Assembly: GCA_004794785.1 (NCBI GenBank)
Contig: SJOL01006427.1
Location: forward strand, 62,637 to 126,636
Direction: 5' to 3'
Origin: Opisthorchis felineus
Lineage: Eukaryota; Platyhelminthes; Trematoda; Opisthorchiida; Opisthorchiidae
DNA: 64,000 nucleotides
The position numbers were made by a program, and so were the translations under genes. Shown here in pieces: positions 28,833-40,330 of this stretch. Within the stretch, counting starts at the first letter, position 1. Each line of letters opens with the position of its first letter. Under the pieces are notes generated by a model. It saw nothing but the letters and a program-made list of their open reading frames with translations, had not been told where the DNA came from and did not search any database.

Positions 28833-29660
28833 CGGTGTGGGCATTATCCGATGTAGACGCGTTCACCTTCAGACCGACACGGGCAGGGAAGCCTAGTTAC
28901 TGTTGCCTTTTTTCTTTTGGGTAACATCGAGCTGAAGCAAGATCAGATCGTTAGAATTTGAAGGTGGCGGACAAAAACAAAACAACGGAAGGCAAAACAA
29001 GAGGCATCCTGCCTGACACATGACAAGCAAGCTGCAAATCGCGGAAAATTAGGAGCCAGAACAACGGATCTGGTGAAGCAGCAGATTTGGCGTGATCCAG
29101 CCGGCCAATTTGAACCAAAGCCTCAAACCACCGCTGAGGCTTCGTGGCCCTTGACTTTTGGGCTTATGGCCAGGGTCACGAAAAGCGTAAGTGGGGATGA
29201 TGAAGTGGAGGGATTGGCAACGCGGATAAATAGTAGCAGAAATCTCAGAATCATGGTGTACAGTGAAACTGCAGGGACTCACTGGTGTCGCTGTTGTAGT
29301 GGGGTTGGGCGTAAAATTACCTTGGACGAGTGAGTTGGTGACAACACGCAAGCCGGAACGCGAACTGTAAAGAAAATTATCAACTTTGTGGAGAGCACAG
29401 ACCAAACGTTCACCGAAATGGTTAAGCCCAAACAAAAGGTTCAGCAGATTAGAATGAAGGCGTCCTGGAGGCGGCTTGGGCCAGGTTAAGAGCTTCTTCG
29501 TAGTTGCAGGTAATGGAACGTGTGGGCGAGAGGGCACCATTAAAAGTTGGAAGTGAACAGTTGCGGGTATATTATAAAACTGGGTATGGTTGTGGTGTGC
29601 CATCATTGCACTGACGTACTTCGTTTTCTGAACAGTACCGTAGTAAACGGCGTTTTTGTG
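28833..29660 (+). repeat. Right arm of the inverted duplication plus family extension
   Basis: Positions 28833-29568 mirror 27598-28333. Beyond 29568, where the arm match stops, similarity to the other copies of the family continues to about 29660 (GTATGGTTGTGGTGTGCCAT matches GTATGGCAGTGCCGTGCCGT at 40255). The 258-codon minus-strand frame at 29049-29825 spans this arm and unique DNA and has no recognisable domain. Confidence 0.88.
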
Positions 29661-31697
29661 GTAATGGCCTGCTATATTGATTTTTTTTAGCAGCGGCCTT
29701 TTTTGTCTGCCAAAGTAGTCCCTAGAGTTAGAACGAAGCCAATGTACGATCGCAGGGTTTCTTTGTTCTGTTTGGAAATCTCTGTGGATATAAATCACGG
29801 GCCAGGTGAAATAATGTACATCCAAATAGGTCGTTTGAATCAGGTTTTACCGTAGGTCAAAACTTGGGAAGACGAGGGAATGGGATGAGATCAGTAGAGC
29901 CTATTGAGTTTGAGTAGACATCAGATAGCACTATGTATATTATTGTCGAGAGAAAAACGTAACGTTTACCACAATTAGGCTGATGACATCAAGTGATTAA
30001 TTGAAACAGGATTGGGATATGTGTGCAATTAATAGACTAACAATCAGGCACAATTTGAGTTTGCTACTACATAGTATAATAGTACAAGTGTTCTGGAGCA
30101 AATCAGAATGCGTACGCAGGGAGGTGGTTTGCTTCGGGAAATCAGACATTTAAGGACTGATGAGAGTATGGCTTCCGAAATGATGGTCTTGGTTATCTGG
30201 AATTTATTGTGTGAGTTGGAGGGTGTCATAATCTAGGACAGAAAGTAAATGCAGAAAAAATGGTCATTAGTCCCCGAAGCCCTCCTACAAGCTTCAATTA
30301 ACAAGTGCATGGCGAGAAAAAAGTCTTTAGGTGCCAGTCTTGTGTGCTGGTAGTGGAGGGGTAGGTATCTCATTGTACATATCTGTATGTATATATATAT
30401 TCACATATATCATTATATGTATCCACTTTTGGGAGCAGTAGGTTGGTGTGTATTTTGTTTGTTTGACCAGGTAGGCTTTGGTGCGGTGCAACCCCAAATA
30501 TGGCAACGGCAGCTACAGCTCTGCACGTCGATGTGAGCCGTTGGCATCACAGTGTATCTTCAGGCTATCCCATCCGCTTTTTTCAACGAATTATTTTGAC
30601 AGACGAAAGGTCGGTCTTTCATCGACTGTGGTTTATAGCGTTGCCAGTTAAATGACGCCACCGGCACAAGTCTTGCCCAGCAGCAAAAAACAGATAACAA
30701 CGGTACTCTTTTATGGATTTCCTGAAGGGAAGATCATGCTCAGAATCACCGGCGATGGGCGATGCACCCGTGCTATTGGATGGGTTACGGGTATACGAAC
30801 GCACCATGGTGCAACGCGACCCTCCCTGCAGGACGTACCGGCCACCACACCAAGTTTTCATTCCTCGTGCGTAATACCAGATCTGCATGGTGGCATGCCA
30901 CCAAGCATTCAGTAGAATAAGAATGATCAAAATCACAGGTAATTTCTGTCCTGTTAGAGGTCCATGAATTTGGATGATTGGGCCGTCAAACAGTTTGTTC
31001 GAAGCTGCCTCTACCGCGGTTGGAAGCTTGGCAAGAGGAGAGAATGCGGTGAGTTCGGAAGAGCTTGGCAGCTATGTGAGCGTGTTTAGTAGCGCGGAGT
31101 GCAATGGTTAAAAAAATCTTAGTGTCGGCAATGCTACGACGTGACAGCAGGTAAGTAAGCTAGCATAAATAGAGGTAGGGTCGACTTGAGTGTCCCGGTA
31201 ATCAGGGGCAGGCTTGGAGTACCAGGATGATACTAATCTTGTACAAACAAACAGACAACGAACCAGTATAATAGGAAGCTGCTTGAGGAGTATAGGGCAC
31301 ACTAAGGTGCTGGAGCCAGAGGCCAGCCATTATGGTAAAAGGGGTACAGTGTGCATTCCACCAAGCGCAAATCTACCAGCAGGCTCGGGGTCAAATCGAG
31401 AGAGTGGTTAAGTGAGCTACGCGACGTTTGTTTTGGCCGGTGTGGTACTGAGTCAAGGGGTGCAACGCAGGACCAGGCACGTGATATTTTGGACAGTGAG
31501 CGGCGACAGTTTCTAGCACTGTTACGGCCCTTTAACAGAGTTTATGGTACCTTGATTTTTGATGCGGTGGGATGCCAGTGACATGGAAACTACTCAGTTT
31601 CTGTCATCCAGACAAGAGAGTTTACTGGCCTCATCCAGCTCTTGTTCTCTAGAGTGACGTAAGGGGTAAACGCTAGTTGGCCATTTAAGAGTCTGAT
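29660..31697. other. Repeat-rich intergenic stretch
   Basis: An AT microsatellite-like tract lies at about 30383-30422. Positions 30940-31150 (from CACAGGTAATTTCTGTCCTG) resemble 50745-50960 (from CGCAGGTAATTTCGTTCTCG), so they are another shared repeat segment. No gene was recognised. Confidence 0.5.
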
Positions 31698-31862
31698 GTG
31701 ATTGCGGGAATGTTTTTGCCAAATTGGTAATGCTGATTTATCTAGCGGTACGTGGGTAAGGGCAGCTATGGGAACTACCAACGTATCCTGGCCGATTTTT
31801 GGGTTGTTGAAGAGTCCCAGAAATATAACGTGGAGGTGTTGAGTGTCATGCACCTGATGCAA
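31698..31862 (+). repeat. Left arm of an imperfect fold-back repeat
   Basis: This segment is about 80% identical by eye to the reverse complement of 32064-32220. Both strands therefore encode similar frames (FWVVEESQKYNVEVLSVMHL on plus, FWVVEASQEYNVGVVNFMHL on minus). The spacer holds the short perfect stem CCTCATC...GATGAGG (31884-31904). Confidence 0.8.
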
Positions 31863-32063
31863 AGGCTTGACAACGATAAGCCATCCTCATCCGACGAAGA
31901 TGAGGGAACTGTTGGTACGCCAATGTATAGCACATCCCATCTTAACTCAAGCCAGGTTGTGTCAGCAAATTTGACGTGGGGTTTGGGCACTGAGGGTTTA
32001 GGAACAAGGAGAAAGCCGTCTGCGAAGGGACAGACGCCACGTACGAAAACCCAAGTGGACTTT

Positions 32064-32220
32064 ATCAGGTGCATGAAATTTACCACACCGACGTTATATT
32101 CCTGGGAAGCTTCAACGACCCAAAAATTTGCCAGGATACATCGGCAGTTCCCATAACTAACCCACGTAGTGCTAGATAAATCGGCATTGCCAATTAGGTA
32201 AAAACATTCTCTCAATCGCG
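32064..32220 (-). repeat. Right arm of the imperfect fold-back repeat
   Basis: This is the reverse-complement partner of 31698-31862, separated from it by about 200 bp. Divergence of about 20% means the arms are older than the 736-bp duplication at 28 kb. Confidence 0.8.
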
Positions 32221-33017
32221 CCAACTTCTTAACTAGCCAACTCCCGCTCACTCTTTATATAACCGTCTACATTTACCAATATAGCTGTAAACGTTAGGCT
32301 GCAAATACCGCGGGAGGAGGAAGGTTTACTATTGCAGCGTCTTTAAAATCCACATGAGAATGCTTGAGATGTAATGATCGATGAATAAATGTTCATTTCT
32401 TTACCTGAGTATTTTCAAAAACGGTAGACAAGTTTATCTTGTAACACTTGCGTTATGGTACACATCTGTAACTGTAGTCCAGTTAACGCATTCAGAAATC
32501 TTGCTATTTCATGTCGTTTTTACCATTCATTCCAACTAAAATGTCGAAATGCCCTTCACAAAACCGGTTAAAATTAGGCTCAGCTCTTTAGGTAGACTGG
32601 AACAGCACTTTGTGTGAGAGGGTTCAAACTCAGCATCAGCTGCAAAACCAAGTAATTTGGAGTGCGCATGCAGGTTCATATGCAATAAACTTTGGCTTAA
32701 ATCCAGAAAGACTCTCCGAAGTTTTGAAGATTCCATACATGCCATGCCTCAACTTCCGTGATGACACGGTGCTTTAGAACTTCTGATGAACAACTGATCA
32801 AATAATTAGGTTTTTCAGAACTATGGGAATTACTGCTAACATTACTGCTAAATCATTAAAAAAACAGCTATCCTGGGGGTTTGTTACAGCGTTAAGCATG
32901 CACAAGTTAGCACCACCAAAATCAAATTATAACAACCGGTATAGTGTACAAACCACCCTGAACCGTACTATCTAGTTAATTGGGATCAACTACCTACTGG
33001 ACTCACGTTTGGGTGCA

Positions 33018-33086
33018 CAGGCCAGGTTGGAACCACAGATCTTTCGATTAGCAAGTCCGCACCATAATCACTGAGTCAAGTTGAGC
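33018..33086 (-). repeat. tRNA-like SINE head
   Basis: On the minus strand, GACTCAGTGATTATGGTGCG resembles an A box and GTGGTTCCAACCTGG a B box. The layout matches the SINE at 6875-7056, but the body is not clearly the same. It is a decayed copy or a second SINE family. Confidence 0.6.
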
Positions 33087-34800
33087 CACACTAAAATTCC
33101 TTGGTCACTCTACTGCTTAGCTACCGTTCATGACAAATCTATTAAAGGATTCTCAAATCCGATGTATCCGGTTGATCTCTGCTCCCACGTATACCCGTCA
33201 GGAAATGAACATGGTAATTTTCAATTGCCGCTAACCCATTCTTGCCCTCATAGACATAATATGGCATGCTATTCATCAGCCATCAGGAGGCACTCAATCC
33301 TTAACTACGTTACCTTAAAAATGCACCGACACCTGGCTAACTGGCATCAAGTTCTAGGTTACTCTTCACATAACCGGATTTAGTTTGAGCAGGCAAACGT
33401 ATGAGGCATGCTGACATCCGTGGGCCCGTCTTGGCGGGTCCGTAAGTCAAAGCGATCCATGCGTTGTCCGATGTTTTTTCACAACTTACACCATTGCGAT
33501 GTCCAACGGATACTAGCACTGCGAGCCTCTCTTCCTCGCTTACCAACTTTAAACCGTCAAGCTCAGTACGGCTCACATCTGACCACAAGGCAAATTTCTA
33601 ATACGGCGCTCCTATAAACCCGGACTCTAAATGCTCAACACAGTCAGAGTAAGTCGCTAGCATACGCAGTTCCCCTGGCTCAACCAAGTCCTCCGAGGTG
33701 ACAATTTTAGACGTAGAACTTGATCAAACTTTGTTTAAACCCGTTAAACGTAATTACATCCGAAAATAGTAATCCAGAACCCCTCACGTCAACTAGCCAC
33801 CCGCCATTTCTTCCAAGTCATCTGACCCCGCGCTGTCAATTTCACCTCTTCGGCAAGGCAACCACTTGTGAAATGGCCCAAGTTAACGGGGTCCCGACTC
33901 TGCTTTCTTCACAACACCAGGTGGATCCTTGCACTTCTTTTATATATATGGCCTGGATCGCTCTTCTGAATTGTGGGTACCATGTATAGCGGCTGTGGTT
34001 ATAACAGCCATCCTAATCGAACAAACAGAACCACTGTGAGACGTGGCAGCAACGACAACTTTCTCAACCAAACCAAGTGCTGCACTAGATGGTGTAAGCA
34101 CAAGTTCGTGCCTCAGGTCTCCGGACTTGTTAACTTTGTTTTCAAACTACGTTACCAAGCGCTACACTAAGCTAAGCTCTTTTGATCCAAGACTGGCTCC
34201 CAATAAAGTTGCAAGAACCAACTTCTGATCCTCCGCTAGAAAACACAAGTGCTTCACGGTTTTATTGTGATTTCGGTGAAAGCGTATACTGCTACCAACG
34301 TTAAGCATTTGATCAAACCCGAAACTCCCAGCCACGTTTACATCAATGTGACGATTGTTGGGCTGTGCCACTCCGACTACACTTTTGTGTTCACACATGT
34401 CCATCTTTACAGCCACCCAATCCCTCACAGCAGTCGCCCTATCGACATCTTCCCCAACTTTGCATTCGCTGCTCTCATTTTTGCATGGATCGCCGTCTCC
34501 TAATTACTCGGCCCGTCTCACTCCAAAGACTGACGACCCTCCTATACTGCCATAAATAATTTTGTTTTCCTTAGCGATAATTGTTCCCATATTGAGCTTT
34601 TGAACTGTACATTCTACAGTGGGCTCTCTCAAAAATATATCACCAAAAAAGGATGAGACTTTCTTTATGCTTCTCAAAGTTATCATAAACGATGTGCTTA
34701 AGAGGGGATTACTCAAGATTTCCGCCAAAACCAGGTGAGCTTGCAAGTGAGTGAACCTTGCAAGCTGTGTACAAAGAGTCCAAGTAGTTGATTGAGACTG
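33087..34800. other. Unassigned stretch with many short plus-strand frames
   Basis: The plus strand is C-rich, and overlapping frames occur on both strands from about 33700 to 34560. I could not match it to a gene or to another segment in the window. A dispersed repeat is likelier than a gene. Confidence 0.35.
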
Positions 34801-34924
34801 AGGCTATTTCTATCTGATGAGCCTCAAGGTAGACTTAATCGGTCATGGGCCGCCAAAGCCTTTTCAGCAACTTTGGCAGTAGCATGTTCCGCCGTGATGC
34901 TCTACCTTAGGTGTGTTTCCTCTA

Positions 34925-35040
34925 CGTCCATTGCTATCGTGAACAGAGCAGGTCATCATCATTAGCAATATCATTACATCGGTGTTCAACACTGATGCTT
35001 TGCTGCAGTACAACCATGATTTATTTGAAAGTATTAGTGT
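34925..35040 (-). repeat. Short dispersed hairpin repeat, copy 2
   Basis: The minus strand reads CATGGTTGTACTGCAGCAAAG, then CATCAGTGTTGAACACCGATG, then GATGATGATGACC. This is a diverged copy of 107-180 with one arm of the stem mutated. It lies just downstream of the 3' end of RTE copy A. Confidence 0.6.
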
Positions 35041-35089
35041 GAAAAAGAAAATAATGGCTGATGGTGAAGGGAATTAATGCAAGCTAACT

Positions 35090-38000
35090 ACAATTATTTT
35101 GAGGTGCACACACCTTCAGACACTCATTCAGGCAATCTGGATAGAACCTAGCCACAAGAATGCCATTGGCATCGATTAGTGGCCATATCTTGCGACGCAT
35201 CCAACTAGGCGCAGCGGGGATCACACGGCCCCCATCCCGAAAGGCGAGTAGCACTGCAAGCACCCAAACGATTCGTAATTTCGTTCATACATTACTGTCA
35301 GGCCAAGGATTGGCTATTACTCTGCTTCCGCCACTCTAAAGTAGGCACGGAAAACAGCATTCGCTTCTGCGAACGCTGGTTTGGCATGTGTAATACATGG
35401 TCTAATCAGCGCAGCCTCTGTTGCTAGACACGTTCTCCAATGGATGTCTCGGTTGCATAACCAAAAACTCACCTTCTTACGGCCTAGTTGCTGAACCTCC
35501 GACACCCAACCACACGAGCTACGGTCATGAGACATCGATTGTCGAACACCTAAAGCCGTCTCAGTTCTACTGCTCAAACAGGCCAAGTCTCACATCCATA
35601 AGACAAAATATCCCACACGGTAGCCTGATACACACGTACTTTAAGATTCAGAAATACACCGGTTTGACGCCGTAGATACCTCGTATTAGCACACACGATC
35701 CGAGCCTTGCAGATTCGCGCATTTGCTTCATCTGTCACACTAAAATCAGGACTAATACAACTTCCAAGGTACGCAAAGCGCTCCACAACTTCGAGTGTCT
35801 CTCCCTGGATAACGAGTAACGTGGTCAGTTTATTCAAAATACCTGCGCTTTCGCCTCCACTTTTTAAACGAGAACGAAATCGTCTGCATGTTCCGGATTG
35901 CCAACGTTTCCGTCAGAGGCTTTTTGAACACAGGAGTTTTGGAGACCTTCCATAGTTTAAAGACTTGGTCAACGCAAACTACCAGGCCGTAAACCTGCTT
36001 GCTGCGCTCAAGTCCGTGTTTCACGAGCTACCATAACTGGACAAATCATAAATGATACCAACAGCCTCATTCCAATCGGGTTAAAGCTGTGGCAGCTCTG
36101 TGGTAGCCACATCCAATACGAGCTCCTCTGTTGAAAATGGGCGCCATCACCGACTCTCCCCAGTTGTCTGACTCGGTGACTTTTCCCAAATGCAGGCAAA
36201 CAGATCAGATAAACGTTGACTGAGGATTTCACCGCTATCGTTGAATAATGCTTGTTGGAGGCCATCCGGAACAAATGTTTGGTAGCGTTTAGGAGAACGT
36301 ATGCAGTAATAAACCTCTGAAGCCTTATTGGGCTTCACGCTCATCTTCCAAGGTTCTACGTCAACAGTGGGCTCGGATGGTTGGTAGCTTCTGGCCACGA
36401 TCATCATTATTTGAAGTATTCTGTACCGTTCTAGGCGGTTGTCTTCATTCAAGATAGTTACTCACCACTGATCCTTGATGGTTTCGTTCACAGGAGGTTC
36501 TCGGGAAATGGTGCGCGGATCAACTGGAATAACCTTCAGGCATTACCGGCTCTCTGTGCCTCTTACGTTTCCCTGACTTTTCGTGTCCACCAGACTTCAC
36601 GGTCGGCTCGCACACCCACTTTCCCTTGACGTCTGATGCTTTGTCGCTTCAGGTTACGTTCGGGACCGGCTGCGACATTTCTCCGAGATTTAAGCAGTGC
36701 CAATTTTTGGTCTGATATCCGGTGCTTGAATGAGCCTGGTAGCGCCGTCTCACAGGCAAGGCTCCCATCGTTCTGCAAAAAGGTGGCCATCTCTTCCAAG
36801 TGTGAATTCACGTCTGACGGTGGAGCATTCGGTGGATATTCTGGAATACGATTCTGGTACGTTCAGGATCTGCCAGTCTCTCATTTGCCGGGCGGTTTTT
36901 CTGCACCTTATGCAGCCCTGGAGAACGAGGGGAAAAGCGACTCCAGACGAGCGCGTTGTCGGAATCCACAAGTGTGTCCCGAAACGGGTAACAGCCAGCT
37001 ATTGAACCGCGCCATCGGTAACTGCTGTTATTGTGGTTGATTTGAGTTTGTGACCGGCACGGATTTTAAGGACACCATGTGACCAGACGAACTTACTTAT
37101 TCCGGAATTTAGTACTGCATAAAACACGCCTGCGGCCAGCACACGGCTGAAGCAATAGTTTACAATCGTCCGTAGGTCCCGAATTCAATCCATGTCACTC
37201 ACCTAATTAAGTCTCAGATGCGCTAAGCTTGCCCACTTGTACATTCATATCTCCGACAACCTACAGCGACGTCTGAGCTCTTAGCTCAGCGCAACAGGAC
37301 ATTCAGTGCGTCATACAACTTGTCTTTGATGTTGTCAGAGTTACAGTCAGTTGTGGCGTAATCAAACACGACAAACATACGTAGACTAATTTCTCTCCTG
37401 TAAGACTCCCTCACAGACGTTGTCAGACGAACCGCGCAGAGGTGAATAGCAACGGGTTTCCAGTCAAGCCACGATCCTTCCGCACGGTAACTCAGGACGA
37501 TACCGACCCATGCACATCCTGCCGCAGCCGTCTCTGCATAACAGAGGTGCGTAGCCGGAAGCGACTGGAAAGTGAAGGAGCGGTTAGCTCAAACACTGCG
37601 CTTGCATCTTGAATTCTTGTTTCTGATACACGGCACACATCAGTGCCAAACGAGTCCTGCAGGAGAGCAAGAGCAGTATGTTGAACTGCTTGCGTTAGAG
37701 TGCGGACATTGAAGGCGGTCAAATAGACGGGGCGTCGAGGTTTGAAGGTTGATTTCGAGATGCCTGAGGATGCGGTGCCGGATGACGTGGGAATGTTGTT
37801 GCGAAATTGATACGAAGCAAACAGAGTCATCAGTTCAGCTGCTGTGATTACAAGGAGACAGTTATTAATGGGGTGGCAGAAGGAGGAGAAAAATATGTGA
37901 AAGATAAAGAAAGGAGGCGTGAGTAGTAGCCCGATTTTGCTTACCCTCTCCGTCGTATGCAGCAAGTGAGGCGACCAGGAAGATGACAACACGCGACTTC

Positions 38001-38380
38001 CGATATAGCAAGAATTAACCTTTACATGTGCAATCCATGGTTGTACGTGTGATGGGATGCTCCCAGGGCACTCATACCTAGACAGAAAGACGGTTAGGGT
38101 TCCCAACCAAAACGTTTGACTCAAAAACACGACCGCAATGCAGGGGTGTTTGGACTGGACATGCAAGTTCATTACCATCTTTTATGAAACACGTCGCTAT
38201 GCGTGCCCCAAACCCCAGCCTGTAGGACCAAGAGACTGTTCTTCAGACTTCCAACCGTTGATCAACCGTGTATGGGTGACTGCGATTGTAGCACGGACAA
38301 CTCCATTGTAGCTTAATGAGTCGTGAAGGTGCACAAACCGTCACACCACGGTAAGTTCCAGTCCCTATGTGACGGACATT
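35090..38380 (-). mobile_element. Nearly full-length, inactive RTE-clade LINE (copy A)
   Basis: About 3.3 kb, the normal length of an RTE element. Along the minus strand it has a 5' leader (37930-38380, shared with copy B), an endonuclease start with PVYLTAFNVRTLTQ and the catalytic SETRIQD (37606-37626), and a decayed endonuclease middle. Next come the pre-RT segment RISDQKLALLKSRRN (36650-36720), PDGLQQALFNDSGEILSQRL (about 36250), an active-site box reading HADD (35879-35890), EVVERFAYLGSCISPD (35740-35800), YGCETWPV (35574), and C-terminal debris to about 35100. Many frameshifts and stops are present, so it is inactive. Confidence 0.85.
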
Positions 38381-39426
38381 GCTATCAACATCTCGGTGGA
38401 ATCTGAACACGTATTTCGGCTAGCCTAACATCCGTTCTCTTATATGTTTGGTCTAAATAATCCTCGCACCTTATTTTGGAAGGAAAAATGTATCAGTACT
38501 TAAGGCAACTGAGAAAAGCTCGTGCCTAGCTCTCATACTTCCCAGTGGCTATCAGTTACCATTAAATCTTCACACTTGTTGACCCACTGAAATCTTTTCG
38601 CTTTTAACCGACGCTCCGAATACAGAGGTTTTGCGCCCTGGCTTTAGTAAATACAGGTGCGATGGAACAACCTACAGATCGGAAAGGGACGGTGACATAG
38701 ACAGTGGGTAGTATCCGATGTAGACTTGGTCACGCCTGAGGCGGCATGGGTACGGGACCTAAATTACAAGGGATCTTTCTTTTTTATGGGGAACATATCA
38801 GATGGGACAAGATACGATCGTTAAGATTTGAATGTTGCGGACACAAACAATACGAGGAAGGGCACTATAAGAGGCTTCCTGCCTGGTACGTGATAAAAAA
38901 CTTCAAACTGCGAAAAATGGGGAACCAGAATAACGGATCTGAAGAGGCAGCAGAACTGCCGCGATCTGGCCGGCCGATTTGAACTAAAGCCTAAAACCGT
39001 CTCTGAGGCTTGGCATGCGACTCATGCACAAGCCAGCATTCTGATTCGTTAGTTGTGCACAAGCCAGGAAGCGCGCGCATTCTAACTGCATTTGTGTACA
39101 AGCCAAGAAAGAAAACGAGTTAAATAGTTGAAGCGCATAAACCAAGGAAAGGTAGACTGTCGATGCAAGGGAGAAATAGCATAAAACAATTGACAGAATT
39201 TATTCCAGGAGATCTCTGCTTCTACGCCTGAAATATGTAAAAGTTGGCGTTTATAAAATGAATAATTAACCTTAACATCACAAAGCGTATCCACGCACCT
39301 TAAAATGCCCTCTATCGACCTGCCCTTCTCCACACAACCTGTTTCTGCCTACCCACGTCACTTCTTCCAATAAAAGTTTGGCAGGAACTCGACAGTAGCG
39401 TTTCCAAAATTCTAGATTCGCACTTA

Positions 39427-39456
39427 TTTACGTACGTATTTACGTACGTACGTATG
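39427..39456. repeat. ACGT simple-sequence tract
   Basis: Tandem and near-tandem TACG/ACGT units (ACGTACGTATTTACGTACGT and onward), a short microsatellite. Confidence 0.8.
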
Positions 39457-39589
39457 CACATGAAGACGTTCCCACTCGGAAATTTAAAATGCTCCCATCT
39501 TAGTTATTCATATTTTTACACTGTATACAACTGTTATCAAAAGCAGTAGAGTCCTGTGAAGTAGCGTGCCAACGGGGAAAGTCAAAAAG

Positions 39590-39690
39590 GAGTTGCACGG
39601 CGTGCCCCAGATTCGAACAGCGAACCAGCAGATCCCTGCGCCCAAACTTATCCCACTAAGCCATCGAGCCGCGAGCAGCCATTGGTGCAA
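39590..39690 (-). repeat. tRNA-derived SINE inside the repeat copy
   Basis: On the minus strand, CTCGATGGCTTAGTGGGATAAG fits a pol III A box and CGCTGTTCGAATCTGGGG a B box, about 45 bp apart. The body differs from the SINE at 6.9 kb, so this is a separate family. An adjacent ACGT-type simple repeat lies at 39427-39456. Confidence 0.72.
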
Positions 39691-40330
39691 ACCTCTGCTG
39701 AGCGACTAGGCCTCCTATGGAGCAGTCGTATGTTCGGGTATGGATCACGTGACGCGGACCAGCCAATCATTTGCTTGGCTTTGGCCTGTGCATGAATCGA
39801 CTACCCTGAGGATTTGCGGCCTTGGGCTGTTGGGCGTATGGCCAGGGTCGCGAAAGGCGGAAGTTGGGATCGTAAGGTGGGGGGAATTTGCGGTACGGAT
39901 AAATGGTATTTGGAAACTCAGAATCACAGTGTGCATTGAAACTGGAGAGACTCACTAGTGTTGCTGCTGGAGCGGAGTCGTGTGTATATGTTCCTTGGGG
40001 GAAGGAGTTCATGCAACCGCACAAGAAGGAATGCAAACTGCACGAAAAATGACTGACTTTGTGAGGAGCATAGAATGAAAGTCAACGAGATGTTTATATC
40101 CGAACGGAAGGTTCAGCGGTTTAGAATGAACGAGTCCCGGAGGCGGCTAGGGCCAGATAAAGACTTCATTTATGGTTGCAGGTCAGGGAACGGGTGGGCA
40201 AGAGGGCGCATTCAGAGTAGGAAGTGAACAGCTGCAGGTATGCCATCAAACTGGGTATGGCAGTGCCGTGCCGTTACTGCACTGAGATACCTCAGTTTTT
40301 GGACAGCCCCGTGACGGACGTCGTGACTGA

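Larger units (their letters stand above)
38680..40330 (+). repeat. Diverged copy of the unidentified repeat family, split by an insertion
   Basis: Positions 38680-39020 and 39780-40330 align in order with the right arm at 28833-29660, at about 70% identity by eye. Shared landmarks are ATCCGATGTAGAC, CGGCCGATTTGAAC, GGCGTATGGCCAGGGTC, CAGAATCACAGTGTGCATTG and GGAAGTGAACAGCTGCAGGTA. The two parts are separated by about 0.75 kb that includes a SINE. Confidence 0.75.

Noticed and set aside
29049..29825. 258-codon frame, second longest in the window
   Set aside because: Most of it is the right arm of the inverted duplication, and the left arm gives the identical frame. Diverged family copies do not keep it open and it shows no domain.
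31884..31904. Perfect 7-bp stem as a possible transcription terminator
   Set aside because: Bacterial-type terminators do not apply in this eukaryotic context, and there is no T-run. It is part of the fold-back spacer.
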